This document shows positions 8,453 through 17,892 of a stretch of 62,602 nucleotides of DNA, piece after piece; position 1 is the first letter of the stretch; every line of letters starts with the position of its first letter. Under the pieces are notes generated by a model. That model worked only from the letters and a program-made list of their open reading frames with translations, made no database searches and was not told the origin of the DNA. Source of the stretch: Saprospiraceae bacterium (lineage in GTDB: Bacteria; Bacteroidota; Bacteroidia; Chitinophagales; Saprospiraceae); contig JALHLK010000025.1 of NCBI GenBank assembly GCA_022844565.1, positions 1 through 62,602 of the forward strand. Reading direction: 5' to 3'. The position numbers and the translations under genes were made by a program.

Positions 8453-11400
8453 TTACTGTGCTTTTATAATTTTTTTGATAGAAGAAAAGTTTTTAGTAGC
8501 AACTTCTACAAAATAAATACCTGTATTCAATGAACTTATATCAAGAGGAACCACATTTACCCCACTTAATAAGGTGTTTTTTAATTGAAGTCTAAGGCTT
8601 CCATCATAGGTATATACTTTAATACTTGCTTCTGAAGATGCTTCAGTATCTATGACGATATTGACATTATCCAAAGCTGGGTTAGGATAAATGTTGAAGT
8701 CCGCAAAATTCTTTTCTATTGTGTTGGTTGATACACTACTGTTTACGATTACGATATTTTCACCAGTACAAGCCAGCTTGTCTTTCACTTCATCATTGAT
8801 ACACGCTAATGTTACACCAGTTATGGCGTCCATTATTTCAATATCATCTATCCACCATCCTCCATTTATCAAAGTAGTAGTATCCGTAGATCCAAACCTG
8901 AATCTAACTTGAACACTTTTCCCTTTATATGCAGAAAGGTCAGCATAGGAATCAATGAAAACATCTTTAGTAGACCCTGTGAAACCCTTTAGATTTGGTA
9001 TAGCAAACGTATTATAGTTAATCGTTTCGTTGGGTCCATTTGCTAGAAATTGACTATCCAAGTTTTCCCAGTTTACTCCATTATCAGTGCTAATAGAAAC
9101 GTAACCTCCATCTACTATTGGCCTAGTGTTATATTTATGAAAAAATTTCAAAACAGGTTTTTGTCCGCTTATTTGGATGGATGGTGTGATTAAAGCGTGA
9201 TCATTTTCATTGTTAGTAACTGGTATAAAAAAGGCTTCTTTACCTGATTTTGCCCCTTCACTTACAATACTCCAAGTATCAAATCCTACTTTAGGTATGA
9301 TATTAAACCCATCTACACCACTATCTACATTGTATATTGTCTTCGTGGTAGATTTTGGACCCACCACATTTAGTTTATAAGTGATATTTTGCACATCCTC
9401 ATAATTCATGTCGCCGAGTAAAATCCTAAGTTTGCCATTCTGTACAGTGGCTGGTTTATTTGAAGATCCTGGCACATATTCATAACCTACTGGAATATCG
9501 TCTTCAATAAATACATTCTTGACCGTTTTAGGGATATGATTGATGGCTCTTAGTTCTACACCAATGGTAGTGCCTGTTTCAACAATTTGAGGAAATTTCT
9601 TACTAATCTTTAATTTTTCAATGCAAGTGGGAAGCACTTCAAAGTTTTCAATTCCATCATTTCTATTGTTTGAGCTACCACCAAATGCTAAGTATCCAAG
9701 ACCTCTTTTGGCAAAAACCTCCCATATCAAACAGCTATTCTCCCCATTGAATAATAATAAATCCGCACCAACGATCGCATCTCTTCCCTCAATAAAACCA
9801 GGTCTGCAAGCTTGAATTTTCATGCCCTCCATTACGAGTTGGATCGCTTTACCATTTCCTGAATTGATATTCGTAATATTAGGATCAAAACCATATTTAT
9901 CAGCCATAGCCCAATATAAGTCCCACAACATATCTGCCCAAACTTCGCCAAGTGGATGCGGAGCTGTACTACCTTTTATATCATTGAATGTTTGAGGATT
10001 GATCTTCATATCTGTCGAATAAGGATATCTACGGATACCATCTCCGTCTACTGGTTGTTTTAACGAATAAGTGCCAATACCTCTTTTTAACGAACCTCTA
10101 TCGCCTGCCTTTACACTTGTTATTAAGGAAAAGAAATCGCTCCAACCTTCGCCCATCTGTTCGTCATTATTTAGACAGCCACTATTGTTAGGCCCTCCGG
10201 TCAACCGAGTAGAAATACCATGACCATATTCATGAGCGATAATACCATTATCAAAGGAGGCATCTCGATATCTTGGCCCCGCCAAAGTAGATTCTTGAAG
10301 TTTCATTACTACATCACCTCCTCTAGCTATTACTGCTCTAATACGATCGCAATCACTTTTTCGCATAAAGAGAGAAGGGATGTTAATTTGTAAAGTACTA
10401 TTTGCGGGCGGTCCCATTCTTACCATTTCTTCACCATTACCACCATTTATACCTGACACATTGCATACAATACAAGCAATAGCACCTGCCCTTTGAGCAA
10501 AATTTACTTTGTCAATAAAATTGCATTCACCTCTATCTACCAAAGCTATTTTACCTGTTAAGTTTTGGGTTATTGACTGACAAGCTAAGGTTGGAAAGGA
10601 TGTACCTGTTTGTCTTACAACTTGGATTTGGCTTTCTATAGCTTTTTCACTACTCAGCGGTAATTTAGGACCAAAACTCGCAACTTCATAAGTGGTTATA
10701 TCTCTCGCAATTTCAACGGGAGACGTAATATTAACTGCTGCAGATGATCTATCCCATAAAAACATCTGCATTGTACCAGAATTACCATCAACAGGTGTAG
10801 TGAAATTTGCATTATTCAATTTGGGTGTAGAGGCCTTAAATCCATCAAATGCTTGGCTTACTACTGCATCAGTGCCTCTTCCTTGACCTGAATAGTTCTT
10901 GGTTTGAAAGTTACCCGCCACTTCCGTAAATCCATACAAGTAGGTAAGATCATGCATCATATTATTAGCATAAAAAAGATTGACCTGAGCCGCTTGTTTA
11001 AAAAGATTTGGATCCTGATTGATATCATGTGGGAAATCAAAATTTACTGAATCCATAGGCACAACAGCTGACCCTGCATCTTGCTGATCATTATCATCTT
11101 CATCAAGAAAAGTAGTCGTATTGTTACCACGTGTGGTGTTGACACCCTTGCCGTCGATCATATTCCAACCTTCAGGTGAGGCTACTTTTATGGATGGGTC
11201 TGTTAAGAGTTGATGACTACCGTGACTTGGACTTTCCGCTGGAAATGGGTAAACTCTATATTTTGGAGCATTTTGTACCAACTCCTGAAATTTTGATTTT
11301 GGTGCAAGATCTCTACTTATTATTTGATTTGCTTCACAATTTTCTTGGTGTTGCCATTTATTATGTGTGTGTGTGCAGTATACTGTAAGGTTGTTTTTTG

Positions 11401-12013
11401 AAATAAAGTCACTACTTCCTTGTGCAACACTGATTTGCCAATAATCGGCTGAATTAGCCATGTCCATCGTTATTTCATAACAAAGTATAATTTGATTTTT
11501 TCTATCATCATATTCATAAATTGGGCGAGCCTTAATATCTGACTTGACGTAACTCGTCTTTGCAAAAATAATATCTCCTCCATTAGATCTCTGAAAGGTG
11601 ATAGGTTCCTCCGGCCTTTCAATACCTAAATGTTGAGCCGCAGAGACTACCAATTTAGAAGGTAATATTCCTGAAGTAGTAATCTTTTCAATTTTGGATA
11701 GTTGCTCAACACATGAGTTTCCGGTATGAATGACTTTGCCATTTTTATTCATTACCATCACCATCATTGCATTTTTAATGGGAATACCTTGATAGGTCTG
11801 GTCTAAATAAATATATGTTGCTTTCGTGTTTTCATCGGTATATGTATGATTAACAACAAAATTATCAATATCAGATTTTTCAATTTTTAATTTTTTATTG
11901 TTTTCAAGCAAATATTGAAAAGCTTGTTGCAACTTATTTTCTTCTTGACCCACACATAAAAACGAAAAAAATGTCAAACAAAAAGCTAGCGAGAATAATT
12001 TGATTAAATTCAT
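8453..12013 (-). CDS. M36 (fungalysin-type) secreted metalloprotease with T9SS sorting domain
   Basis: 1186 residues: signal peptide (1-22), FTP/PepSY-like propeptide region (about 25-210), M36 catalytic domain with the zinc motif HEYGH at 594-598 and the third ligand in GEGWSDF (Glu622), a PA domain inserted before the active site (about 470-560), a DUF11-like beta domain (about 770-850), a jellyroll-type region around 880-1060 and a type A T9SS sorting domain (about 1110-1186). It is a secreted zinc endopeptidase, activated by propeptide removal, likely for protein nutrient use. Its sorting domain is duplicated in the gene at 6618-7490. The 5' flank is an AT-rich divergent region. Confidence 0.92.
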   Translation of the reverse strand: MNLIKLFSLAFCLTFFSFLCVGQEENKLQQAFQYLLENNKKLKIEKSDIDNFVVNHTYTDENTKATYIYLDQTYQGIPIKNAMMVMVMNKNGKVIHTGNSCVEQLSKIEKITTSGILPSKLVVSAAQHLGIERPEEPITFQRSNGGDIIFAKTSYVKSDIKARPIYEYDDRKNQIILCYEITMDMANSADYWQISVAQGSSDFISKNNLTVYCTHTHNKWQHQENCEANQIISRDLAPKSKFQELVQNAPKYRVYPFPAESPSHGSHQLLTDPSIKVASPEGWNMIDGKGVNTTRGNNTTTFLDEDDNDQQDAGSAVVPMDSVNFDFPHDINQDPNLFKQAAQVNLFYANNMMHDLTYLYGFTEVAGNFQTKNYSGQGRGTDAVVSQAFDGFKASTPKLNNANFTTPVDGNSGTMQMFLWDRSSAAVNITSPVEIARDITTYEVASFGPKLPLSSEKAIESQIQVVRQTGTSFPTLACQSITQNLTGKIALVDRGECNFIDKVNFAQRAGAIACIVCNVSGINGGNGEEMVRMGPPANSTLQINIPSLFMRKSDCDRIRAVIARGGDVVMKLQESTLAGPRYRDASFDNGIIAHEYGHGISTRLTGGPNNSGCLNNDEQMGEGWSDFFSLITSVKAGDRGSLKRGIGTYSLKQPVDGDGIRRYPYSTDMKINPQTFNDIKGSTAPHPLGEVWADMLWDLYWAMADKYGFDPNITNINSGNGKAIQLVMEGMKIQACRPGFIEGRDAIVGADLLLFNGENSCLIWEVFAKRGLGYLAFGGSSNNRNDGIENFEVLPTCIEKLKISKKFPQIVETGTTIGVELRAINHIPKTVKNVFIEDDIPVGYEYVPGSSNKPATVQNGKLRILLGDMNYEDVQNITYKLNVVGPKSTTKTIYNVDSGVDGFNIIPKVGFDTWSIVSEGAKSGKEAFFIPVTNNENDHALITPSIQISGQKPVLKFFHKYNTRPIVDGGYVSISTDNGVNWENLDSQFLANGPNETINYNTFAIPNLKGFTGSTKDVFIDSYADLSAYKGKSVQVRFRFGSTDTTTLINGGWWIDDIEIMDAITGVTLACINDEVKDKLACTGENIVIVNSSVSTNTIEKNFADFNIYPNPALDNVNIVIDTEASSEASIKVYTYDGSLRLQLKNTLLSGVNVVPLDISSLNTGIYFVEVATKNFSSIKKIIKAQ

Positions 12014-12318
12014 AAAAAATTTTCAGTTATAACGATGTTTTATTAATTGATGTTTATAAAGTTTTTATTTTTTTTGTAAAATTAAAATTTTTATCAATTA
12101 ACTCTTTAAATTACAAAAAAATATGTAAAATTGAGTACATTTTGGTAAAATCAAACTTTATGTATTGTTACTAATTAGTGTTTAGGGTTTAAGTAACGAA
12201 TCATATTTTTCTTTTAACACATGAATGATAAAATGTTAAAGCAAAATTTTAAATTTATAACGTTGAAAAAAGAAAAAAGATCAAGCTTAAAGATTTTAAA
12301 ATTTAATTACATTTTGCT
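12014..12318. other. Divergent intergenic region, protease/CotH
   Basis: 305 bases, extremely AT-rich, with no ORF. TACATTTTG at 12308-12316 is one base longer than the TAnnTTTG consensus and may drive the CotH gene. No hairpin or operator-like palindrome stands out. Confidence 0.4.
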
Positions 12319-14688
12319 ATGCATAAAATACTTTATATGATGCGTATTTACTCTGTTTTCATACTATTCTTTTCTGTAACCATAATCGGTTTTGGCCAAA
12401 TTTTACCAAAACAATGGGCCGTTAAAAATAATAATATAGTAGCTGGGCAAGACAATCATAACGATATTTACAATGAAGATAAAGTTGAAGAGATTCGCCT
12501 GTATTTTAGTCAAGCAGACTATTGGGCCAAAATGACACAAAACTATAATGCCAAAATTGATATCCCTGTCAGGCTTGTATATAAAGGTATATCATATGAT
12601 AGTGTAGGAATAAGATTCAAAGGTCAAACATCCTATTCAAGAAATAATACTCAAAAAAAATCTTTCAACATTTCAATGGACAGTTGGAAAGAAGATCAAG
12701 AGTTACTTGGATATAAAACATTAAATCTTAATAATGCTTTTGAAGATAATTCCTACATGCGTGAAGTTATGTACAACCATTTTATAAGAAAATATACGCA
12801 TTCTGCTAAAGGAAACTTTATAAGGCTTTATATCAACGATGAAGATTGGGGAATTTACAGTAATATCCAACAGCTCAACAAAACTTTTCTTAAAGAATGG
12901 TATACAGATAATGATGGTATAAATATAAGAGCAGATAGACCTGATGGCACATCTATAACCCAACCTGGTGGAGGAGGCCCCGGTGGAATGTGGGGCGATG
13001 GCACAGCTGGCATGAATTATTTGGGTTCTGACACTACATTGTACAAACCACATTATGATCTTAAGAGTTCGGAAATAGAAAATCCTTGGCAAAAGCTTGT
13101 TGAAGCCACAAATATCCTAAATAATACACCAATTGAACAAAGGGAGTCGGTATTTCCGCAGTATTTTGATATTGACAAAATTTTATGGCATTTGGCTTGT
13201 GAAAATGTATTTGTAGACGATGATAGCTATATTTTTAAGGGCAAAATGGATTATTACCTTTATTATGATAAAACTACACAGCGGTGGACCTCCTATGAAT
13301 ATGACGGTAATAGTTCTATTTCTATATCTAGGGCTGGACAATGGAATCCTTTTTACAATGCAGAAAAGGTAAATTACCCTTTACTCAATAAAATATTAGC
13401 AGTCCCTGCGTTTAGACAAAAATATCTGGCTTATTATAGAACAGTTATGGGTGATGTACTAAATGATACAAATTGGGCCAACCTTATTGATAAATATGAT
13501 GGACTCATTAAAGATATTGTAGCAAAAGAGACAAAAAAAGGAATTAATTATACCCAAAATCAGACAAACGTTACAAGTCTAAAAACCTATTCTAGGATAA
13601 GAAGATCCTACTTACTTACCAATTCAGAATTAAATACAGTTTCACCAACCATAAGTGAATTGAAATATACGGTGAATGGTACAGATTTTGGAAGTGTATC
13701 TAACAAAGATCAAGTGACAGTCACTGTAAAAGCTAGCTTCATAGAAGGAATATCCAAGGTCAATTTACATTACGGGATTGGTATTGATAGCAAAAGAACA
13801 GAAATAGAAATGAAGGACGATGGAAGAAGTGGTGATAAAATCGCAAATGATGGTGTTTTTACTGCTACTATACCTGCTCAAAGATCCACATCATTGGTAT
13901 GTTTTTACACAGAAGCAATTGCTAAAAACGGTAGTCTTTCTAGGGCTTATTTACCGGCACAAGTAGGACAAAATTTGATGTTTTATAATGTCCAAGGGCT
14001 TCAAAACAATGAAAAAACCGTAGTAATAAATGAATTTATGGCCTCAAATACTGGGATTATTAAAGATCCTTCTGGTGAAAGTGAAGATTGGATAGAACTC
14101 TATAACCTTACCGATCAAGATATTAATATGTCTGGCTATTATATATCCGACAATTTTGCAAATGCTAAAAAATTTAGATTTACAAATAGCACTATAATTA
14201 AAGCAAAAAACTATTTGGTACTTTGGGCAGACGAAAATGGTAGCCAAGGCCCTCTCCATCTCAACTTCAAATTATCAGCAGGCGGAGAGTCAATTATCTT
14301 GTCTGATTCAAACTCCGTCATCTTAGATAGCCTTACTTTTGGTAGTCAAACTTCGAATAAATCTGCTGCGCGAAAACCAAATGGTACAGGTTCATTCGCA
14401 ATAGGAGATCATACTTTCGGCAAAACCAATGGAGGAGGATTAACAAATACGTTACTTGAGGAATCAGAAAAACTAAAATTGTTGATTTATCCAATACCTA
14501 ATGCAGGTGACTTTCATATTGAAAATCCATCGGACCAGGAAAGGGATATTCAAATTTTTGATGCTTTAGGTAGAAGTATAAGGCAACTCAATTTAAAAAC
14601 CAAAGAAAGGATTTTTGTTGAAGGATTACATAAAGGGGTTTATTTTGTATATAGTGAGGGAAAAAGTGAAATAATTGTGGTAAATTAA
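12319..14688 (+). CDS. CotH kinase family protein with lamin-tail and T9SS domains
   Basis: 789 residues. After a signal peptide comes a CotH-type domain (about 50-430) with the hallmark GIRFKGQTSYS, KKSFNISMD and YINDEDWGIYSNIQQ segments. An Ig-like/choice-of-anchor stretch follows (about 450-560), then a lamin-tail domain (568-680, INEFMASNTG...DWIELYN) and a type A sorting domain (about 715-789, YPIPNAGDFHI). CotH is known as a protein kinase in Bacillus spore coats; in secreted Bacteroidota proteins its substrate is unknown. A glycine-rich insert lies around 214-228. If TACATTTTG at 12308-12316 is the -7 element, the real start is the ATG at 12337 or 12340 (MMRIYSVF), which gives a cleaner signal peptide. 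Confidence 0.88.
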   Translation: MHKILYMMRIYSVFILFFSVTIIGFGQILPKQWAVKNNNIVAGQDNHNDIYNEDKVEEIRLYFSQADYWAKMTQNYNAKIDIPVRLVYKGISYDSVGIRFKGQTSYSRNNTQKKSFNISMDSWKEDQELLGYKTLNLNNAFEDNSYMREVMYNHFIRKYTHSAKGNFIRLYINDEDWGIYSNIQQLNKTFLKEWYTDNDGINIRADRPDGTSITQPGGGGPGGMWGDGTAGMNYLGSDTTLYKPHYDLKSSEIENPWQKLVEATNILNNTPIEQRESVFPQYFDIDKILWHLACENVFVDDDSYIFKGKMDYYLYYDKTTQRWTSYEYDGNSSISISRAGQWNPFYNAEKVNYPLLNKILAVPAFRQKYLAYYRTVMGDVLNDTNWANLIDKYDGLIKDIVAKETKKGINYTQNQTNVTSLKTYSRIRRSYLLTNSELNTVSPTISELKYTVNGTDFGSVSNKDQVTVTVKASFIEGISKVNLHYGIGIDSKRTEIEMKDDGRSGDKIANDGVFTATIPAQRSTSLVCFYTEAIAKNGSLSRAYLPAQVGQNLMFYNVQGLQNNEKTVVINEFMASNTGIIKDPSGESEDWIELYNLTDQDINMSGYYISDNFANAKKFRFTNSTIIKAKNYLVLWADENGSQGPLHLNFKLSAGGESIILSDSNSVILDSLTFGSQTSNKSAARKPNGTGSFAIGDHTFGKTNGGGLTNTLLEESEKLKLLIYPIPNAGDFHIENPSDQERDIQIFDALGRSIRQLNLKTKERIFVEGLHKGVYFVYSEGKSEIIVVN

Positions 14689-14712
14689 ATAATTACTCAA
14701 TTCATTCACAAG

Positions 14713-15339
14713 TTAAATCCTATGTATGAGTTGGTCTACATGGTACAAAATCTGTGCATAAACATCTTCCATAGATTGCTCACCATCGATGACAATCACA
14801 TTCTCAGATGTTTTTACTACTTCTAATGCGTTATAATAATTCTCACGAACTTGGGTTATGCGTTCTCTACTTTCAAATAGATCAAACTGAGTCCTATTAT
14901 TAGCAATCCTTTTCAAACTAGTGTCAACAGAGATGTCTATAAAAAATGTAATATCGGCTTTTAAAAGAGAAGCTGCTATACTATTTGCATCAACTACCCA
15001 AGGTAGAGATACATAAGGTACATGGTATGCATACGACGAGATATAATATCGATCACTGATGACATGATGTCCTTTCTTTAAAAATTGCTCCATACCATAA
15101 TCAAGATTTTGCACATGATCCAATCTATCCGCAGCAAAAAGAGCGGCTATAGACTGTTCATTCATTACAATTTCTTTGGTTATTACTTTTCTAATTAATG
15201 AACCAATTACATATTTGGTGGGCTCAAAAGTAAAGTGAGCTTCCTTTTCAGGAGAAGATAGATATGCTGCCAATCTTTTAGCATAAGTAGTCTTACCACT
15301 TCCATCGATGCCTTCGAATACGATAAATTTACCTCTCAA
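14713..15339 (-). CDS. tmk: Thymidylate kinase (dTMP kinase)
   Basis: 208 residues, usual length. It phosphorylates dTMP to dTDP with ATP. The P-loop is EGIDGSGKTT (residues 9-18), the DRY motif appears in ISDRYYISSYAYH, and the dTMP-binding and LID regions follow. The start is TTG at 15339: an in-frame TGA lies at 15345-15343 and no ATG precedes the P-loop. A TACCTTTG -7 element on the minus strand at 15376-15369 supports a short leader. It converges with the first CotH gene, whose stop is 24 bases away, and diverges from the second CotH gene. Confidence 0.93.
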   Translation of the reverse strand: MRGKFIVFEGIDGSGKTTYAKRLAAYLSSPEKEAHFTFEPTKYVIGSLIRKVITKEIVMNEQSIAALFAADRLDHVQNLDYGMEQFLKKGHHVISDRYYISSYAYHVPYVSLPWVVDANSIAASLLKADITFFIDISVDTSLKRIANNRTQFDLFESRERITQVRENYYNALEVVKTSENVIVIDGEQSMEDVYAQILYHVDQLIHRI

Positions 15340-15368
15340 AATTCAGATAATTTTAAATTTACATACAG

Positions 15369-15376
15369 CAAAGGTA
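15369..15376 (-). promoter_or_regulatory. -7 element for tmk
   Basis: Minus-strand TACCTTTG, an exact TAnnTTTG match, puts the transcript start near 15362, about 23 bases before the TTG start codon. No good -33 element is visible. Confidence 0.5.
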
Positions 15377-15465
15377 ATGTATATAATAATTACTTTAACC
15401 CTAAGTTATTTACAACTTAAAATAAGGTGTATATTTGATCATCATTTTACTATAAAAATACTTTC

Positions 15466-16959
15466 ATGGTAATCAAATCGTGGTCAAAGCTAAGTTTACT
15501 TTTTGTGATTTTTATAATCATCTTGCTAGGATGTGAAAAAGATCCAAAACAAGATGATGGTCAGATTACAGACGGTATAAGCTTCACTTCCTTTAAATTA
15601 GAGAAAAAACATAACCCCCACTTAAAAGAAGATATCACCTTTGTAATTGGTAAAGAAAGCATTGAGACTAACGGCTTATCAAGATATTTTCCAAAAGTTG
15701 TCCCTACCTATTCTGCAAATGTTGATAATATAGAAATCAATGGAAAGAAACAAACCTCAGGACTGGACACGCTAGATTTAAGAGAAAATTTGAAATACAC
15801 ATTGATCTCTTCTGATGGCCTTAAAAAAACGTATGAAATTGGTATAAGATGGAGCTCCGAAATAGCACAACTTAAAATAAAAATATTAAATCAAGCTTCG
15901 ATCACTTCCAAAACTACTTATGTTGACGCTTCAATTGCCTTTGAAGGTAAAAATTTCTACAAGGATTTAAATGGAGACGGGCAAATAAGAGGTAGAGGTA
16001 ATAGTACCTGGGGGATGCCTAAAAAACCATATAAAATAAAACTTAAATCCGATGCCTCCCTAGCTGGTTTAAAACCTGAAAAGGATTGGGTTTTGTTGGC
16101 CAATTTTTTGGATGGAACACACCTTCTGAATCCCGTTGCCTTTAAAATAGCTAGCCAGTTAGAAATGCCGTACACAAACAACGCCATACCGGTAGAGCTA
16201 TCATTAAATGGAGCTTACGCTGGTTTATATCTTTTGACGGAACAAATCGAAGTCAAAAAAAACCGAGTTGATATTGGCAAAGATGGTTTACTCTTACAAT
16301 TGGATACGTATTACGATGAAGAGTACAAATTTAGGTCAACACCTTATAATTTACCAGTATTGATTATGAACCCAGAATTAACTAGCCAAAGTCAAGTTGA
16401 TCCTATAAAAAATGACTTCAATACGTTAACAAACCTGATTTCTGCACCTCAATTTCCTAACAATAATTATTCTGATTTTTTTGACATTGATGCTTTTGCT
16501 AATTTTATGATTGTGAGTATGTTGACAGATAATGGCGAGCTCAATCATCCTAAAAGTACATTTATTCATAAAACTACAACTGGCAAATACTCAATGGGCC
16601 CAGTGTGGGATTTTGATTGGGCATATGGTTACGAAGGTACCCAAATTCACTTTATCAAATCAAATAATCCAATATTTTGGAATTCTAATCCACTTGGGAA
16701 ACAATTTTTCAGTCAATTAATCAAAGACCCAAAAAGCAAGGCGCTGATCAAACAAAAATGGGCTAATTACAAAGCAAATCACTTTAACAACCTTATGACA
16801 TATATTGATGAATATGCGTTTCTTATTTCTGACGCTAGGCAATTAGATTTTGAAAAATGGAAAAGAGGTAACTTTAATTACAAAACAGATGTAGAAAACT
16901 TAAAAACGTGGCTTCAAAATAGATCAGAGTATTTAACTACCTATATAAATACTTTATAA
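15466..16959 (+). CDS. CotH kinase family lipoprotein
   Basis: 497 residues. The N-terminal hydrophobic segment ends in a lipobox, ILLGC, so it is probably a membrane-anchored lipoprotein. A short beta domain (about 35-130, DUF5018-like) precedes the CotH domain (about 140-490). The best motifs are RGRGNSTWGMPKKPYKIKL, the DWVLLANFLDGT segment and GPVWDFDWAYG (Trp381-Asp382-Phe383-Asp384), which fits the metal-binding end of the kinase fold. It has no T9SS sorting domain, unlike the CotH protein at 12319. The two share only the kinase region. A role in phosphorylating exported proteins is inference. Confidence 0.88.
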   Translation: MVIKSWSKLSLLFVIFIIILLGCEKDPKQDDGQITDGISFTSFKLEKKHNPHLKEDITFVIGKESIETNGLSRYFPKVVPTYSANVDNIEINGKKQTSGLDTLDLRENLKYTLISSDGLKKTYEIGIRWSSEIAQLKIKILNQASITSKTTYVDASIAFEGKNFYKDLNGDGQIRGRGNSTWGMPKKPYKIKLKSDASLAGLKPEKDWVLLANFLDGTHLLNPVAFKIASQLEMPYTNNAIPVELSLNGAYAGLYLLTEQIEVKKNRVDIGKDGLLLQLDTYYDEEYKFRSTPYNLPVLIMNPELTSQSQVDPIKNDFNTLTNLISAPQFPNNNYSDFFDIDAFANFMIVSMLTDNGELNHPKSTFIHKTTTGKYSMGPVWDFDWAYGYEGTQIHFIKSNNPIFWNSNPLGKQFFSQLIKDPKSKALIKQKWANYKANHFNNLMTYIDEYAFLISDARQLDFEKWKRGNFNYKTDVENLKTWLQNRSEYLTTYINTL

Positions 16960-17097
16960 TCATGATCATCATTAAAAATATCGTTTGGCAGCTACAAGAA
17001 GTTGGCTATCACGAAACACAAATTTTCTTTTGATAACCACAATTCAAATGTAAAACAAATTTTCATTAGAAGCAAAATGAAGTTAATATATTTTAGC

Positions 17098-17122
17098 CGC
17101 TGTTAGCAGATATGTGCTTAAC
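17098..17122. repeat. attC-like inverted repeat at the vapC end
   Basis: GTTAGC...GCTTAAC forms a short imperfect inverted repeat. On the minus strand it contains GTTAAGC, which fits the integron core GTTRRRY, and it overlaps the vapC stop codon. A single short match is weak evidence; it matters only together with the hairpin at 17835-17874. Confidence 0.3.
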
Positions 17123-17516
17123 GTTTAACCCAATTTTCGATTCTAATGCCTTTTATTCTGTCAAACTCTTTAATGTTTTCAGTTACCATAATCAAGTCAT
17201 TTTCAATTGATGTGCAACCAATTAATAAGTCAAAATCACTAATCATTTTTCCTTCGCTTTGTAGTCGTGCTTTTTCTTTACCATAAGTCTGAATTGCGTC
17301 AAATATGGGTAAAATACTCAGTTGTCCAATAAATTTTTCAATGAGTTTATGATTCTTTTTAGGATTGTCACTTTTTTCTGCCCCAAAAACTAACTCCGCC
17401 AATGTAATTTCAGAAATTGCACAATTGTCTATGCCTATTTCATTCAATTTTTCAATTATGTTGTATTTACCCCTTAAAAAATGAATGCAGATATTTGAGT
17501 CTAGCAAATATTTCAT
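17118..17516 (-). CDS. vapC: VapC-type PIN-domain toxin
   Basis: 132 residues, the size of a single PIN domain. The acidic active-site residues are visible: Asp6 in YLLDSN, Glu41 in ITLAELVFGAEKS, Asp94/Asp96 in SDFDLLIG, and the VTENIKEF strand near the end. VapC toxins are Mg2+-dependent endoribonucleases that cut tRNA or rRNA when free of antitoxin. The ATG overlaps the last base of the upstream antitoxin gene, the standard coupled TA arrangement. The C-terminal RIENW tail is also typical. Confidence 0.9.
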   Translation of the reverse strand: MKYLLDSNICIHFLRGKYNIIEKLNEIGIDNCAISEITLAELVFGAEKSDNPKKNHKLIEKFIGQLSILPIFDAIQTYGKEKARLQSEGKMISDFDLLIGCTSIENDLIMVTENIKEFDRIKGIRIENWVKR

Positions 17517-17752
17517 TATAACTCAATTGATTTCTTTTCAACTCTTGAATTTCTTATATCTTTTATTATTTCATCGGAAGTTCTTGTGTCTTCCCATGCA
17601 CCATACAAACTCTTCAAGTCGAAAAGTTTCTTCTCCTTGACCTCTATTGATTCTGTCAATTTTATAATTAATCGTTTCTTTGATATATTGTCAAGTTTGG
17701 TCAAAAAACCAAAGTACTTGTCGATGGTAGTATTTTTTAACGCTATTCTCAT
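17516..17752 (-). CDS. VapB-like antitoxin
   Basis: 78 residues directly upstream of and overlapping vapC by one base. Its N-terminal part (VKEKK.. and repeated Lys/Leu residues) and Trp-Glu-Asp segment (SLYGAWEDTRTSDEII) resemble small antitoxins of PIN toxins in Bacteroidota, where the C-terminal arm binds the toxin groove. No AbrB or RHH fold is obvious from sequence. It is assigned by context and size. A TACCTTTG -7 element 16 bases upstream would start the TA transcript. Confidence 0.75.
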   Translation of the reverse strand: MRIALKNTTIDKYFGFLTKLDNISKKRLIIKLTESIEVKEKKLFDLKSLYGAWEDTRTSDEIIKDIRNSRVEKKSIEL

Positions 17753-17767
17753 AAACTTTTATTTTTA

Positions 17768-17775
17768 CAAAGGTA
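17768..17775 (-). promoter_or_regulatory. -7 element for vapBC
   Basis: Minus-strand TACCTTTG matches TAnnTTTG exactly. The predicted transcript start near 17761 leaves a leader of about 9 bases before the antitoxin ATG. Confidence 0.55.
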
Positions 17776-17834
17776 CAAAAAAAATAAGTCCAATTTTCTT
17801 TAAATTATTTTTGTATATTTCTTATAACGTCGAG

Positions 17835-17874
17835 TACATGCGTGGCGGCGTTTAGCCGGCATGATCGCCATGTA
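17835..17874. repeat. attC-like bulged hairpin, GC-rich
   Basis: TACAT...ATGTA and GGCG...CGCC form an imperfect stem with a four-base bulge, holding a GC-rich centre (GCGTTTAGCCGGC) in an otherwise AT-rich region. Bulged hairpins of this size between small unrelated genes resemble integron attC recombination sites. The core boxes do not match RYYYAAC/GTTRRRY well, so this is suggestive only. Confidence 0.35.
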
Positions 17875-17892
17875 TATTGTTGTGTGATGTAT

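Noticed and set aside
16960-17117. Possible gene fragment after the CotH lipoprotein (TTTGGCAGCTACAAGAAG...)
   Set aside because: No frame gives a recognisable protein, so it is not reported as a pseudogene.
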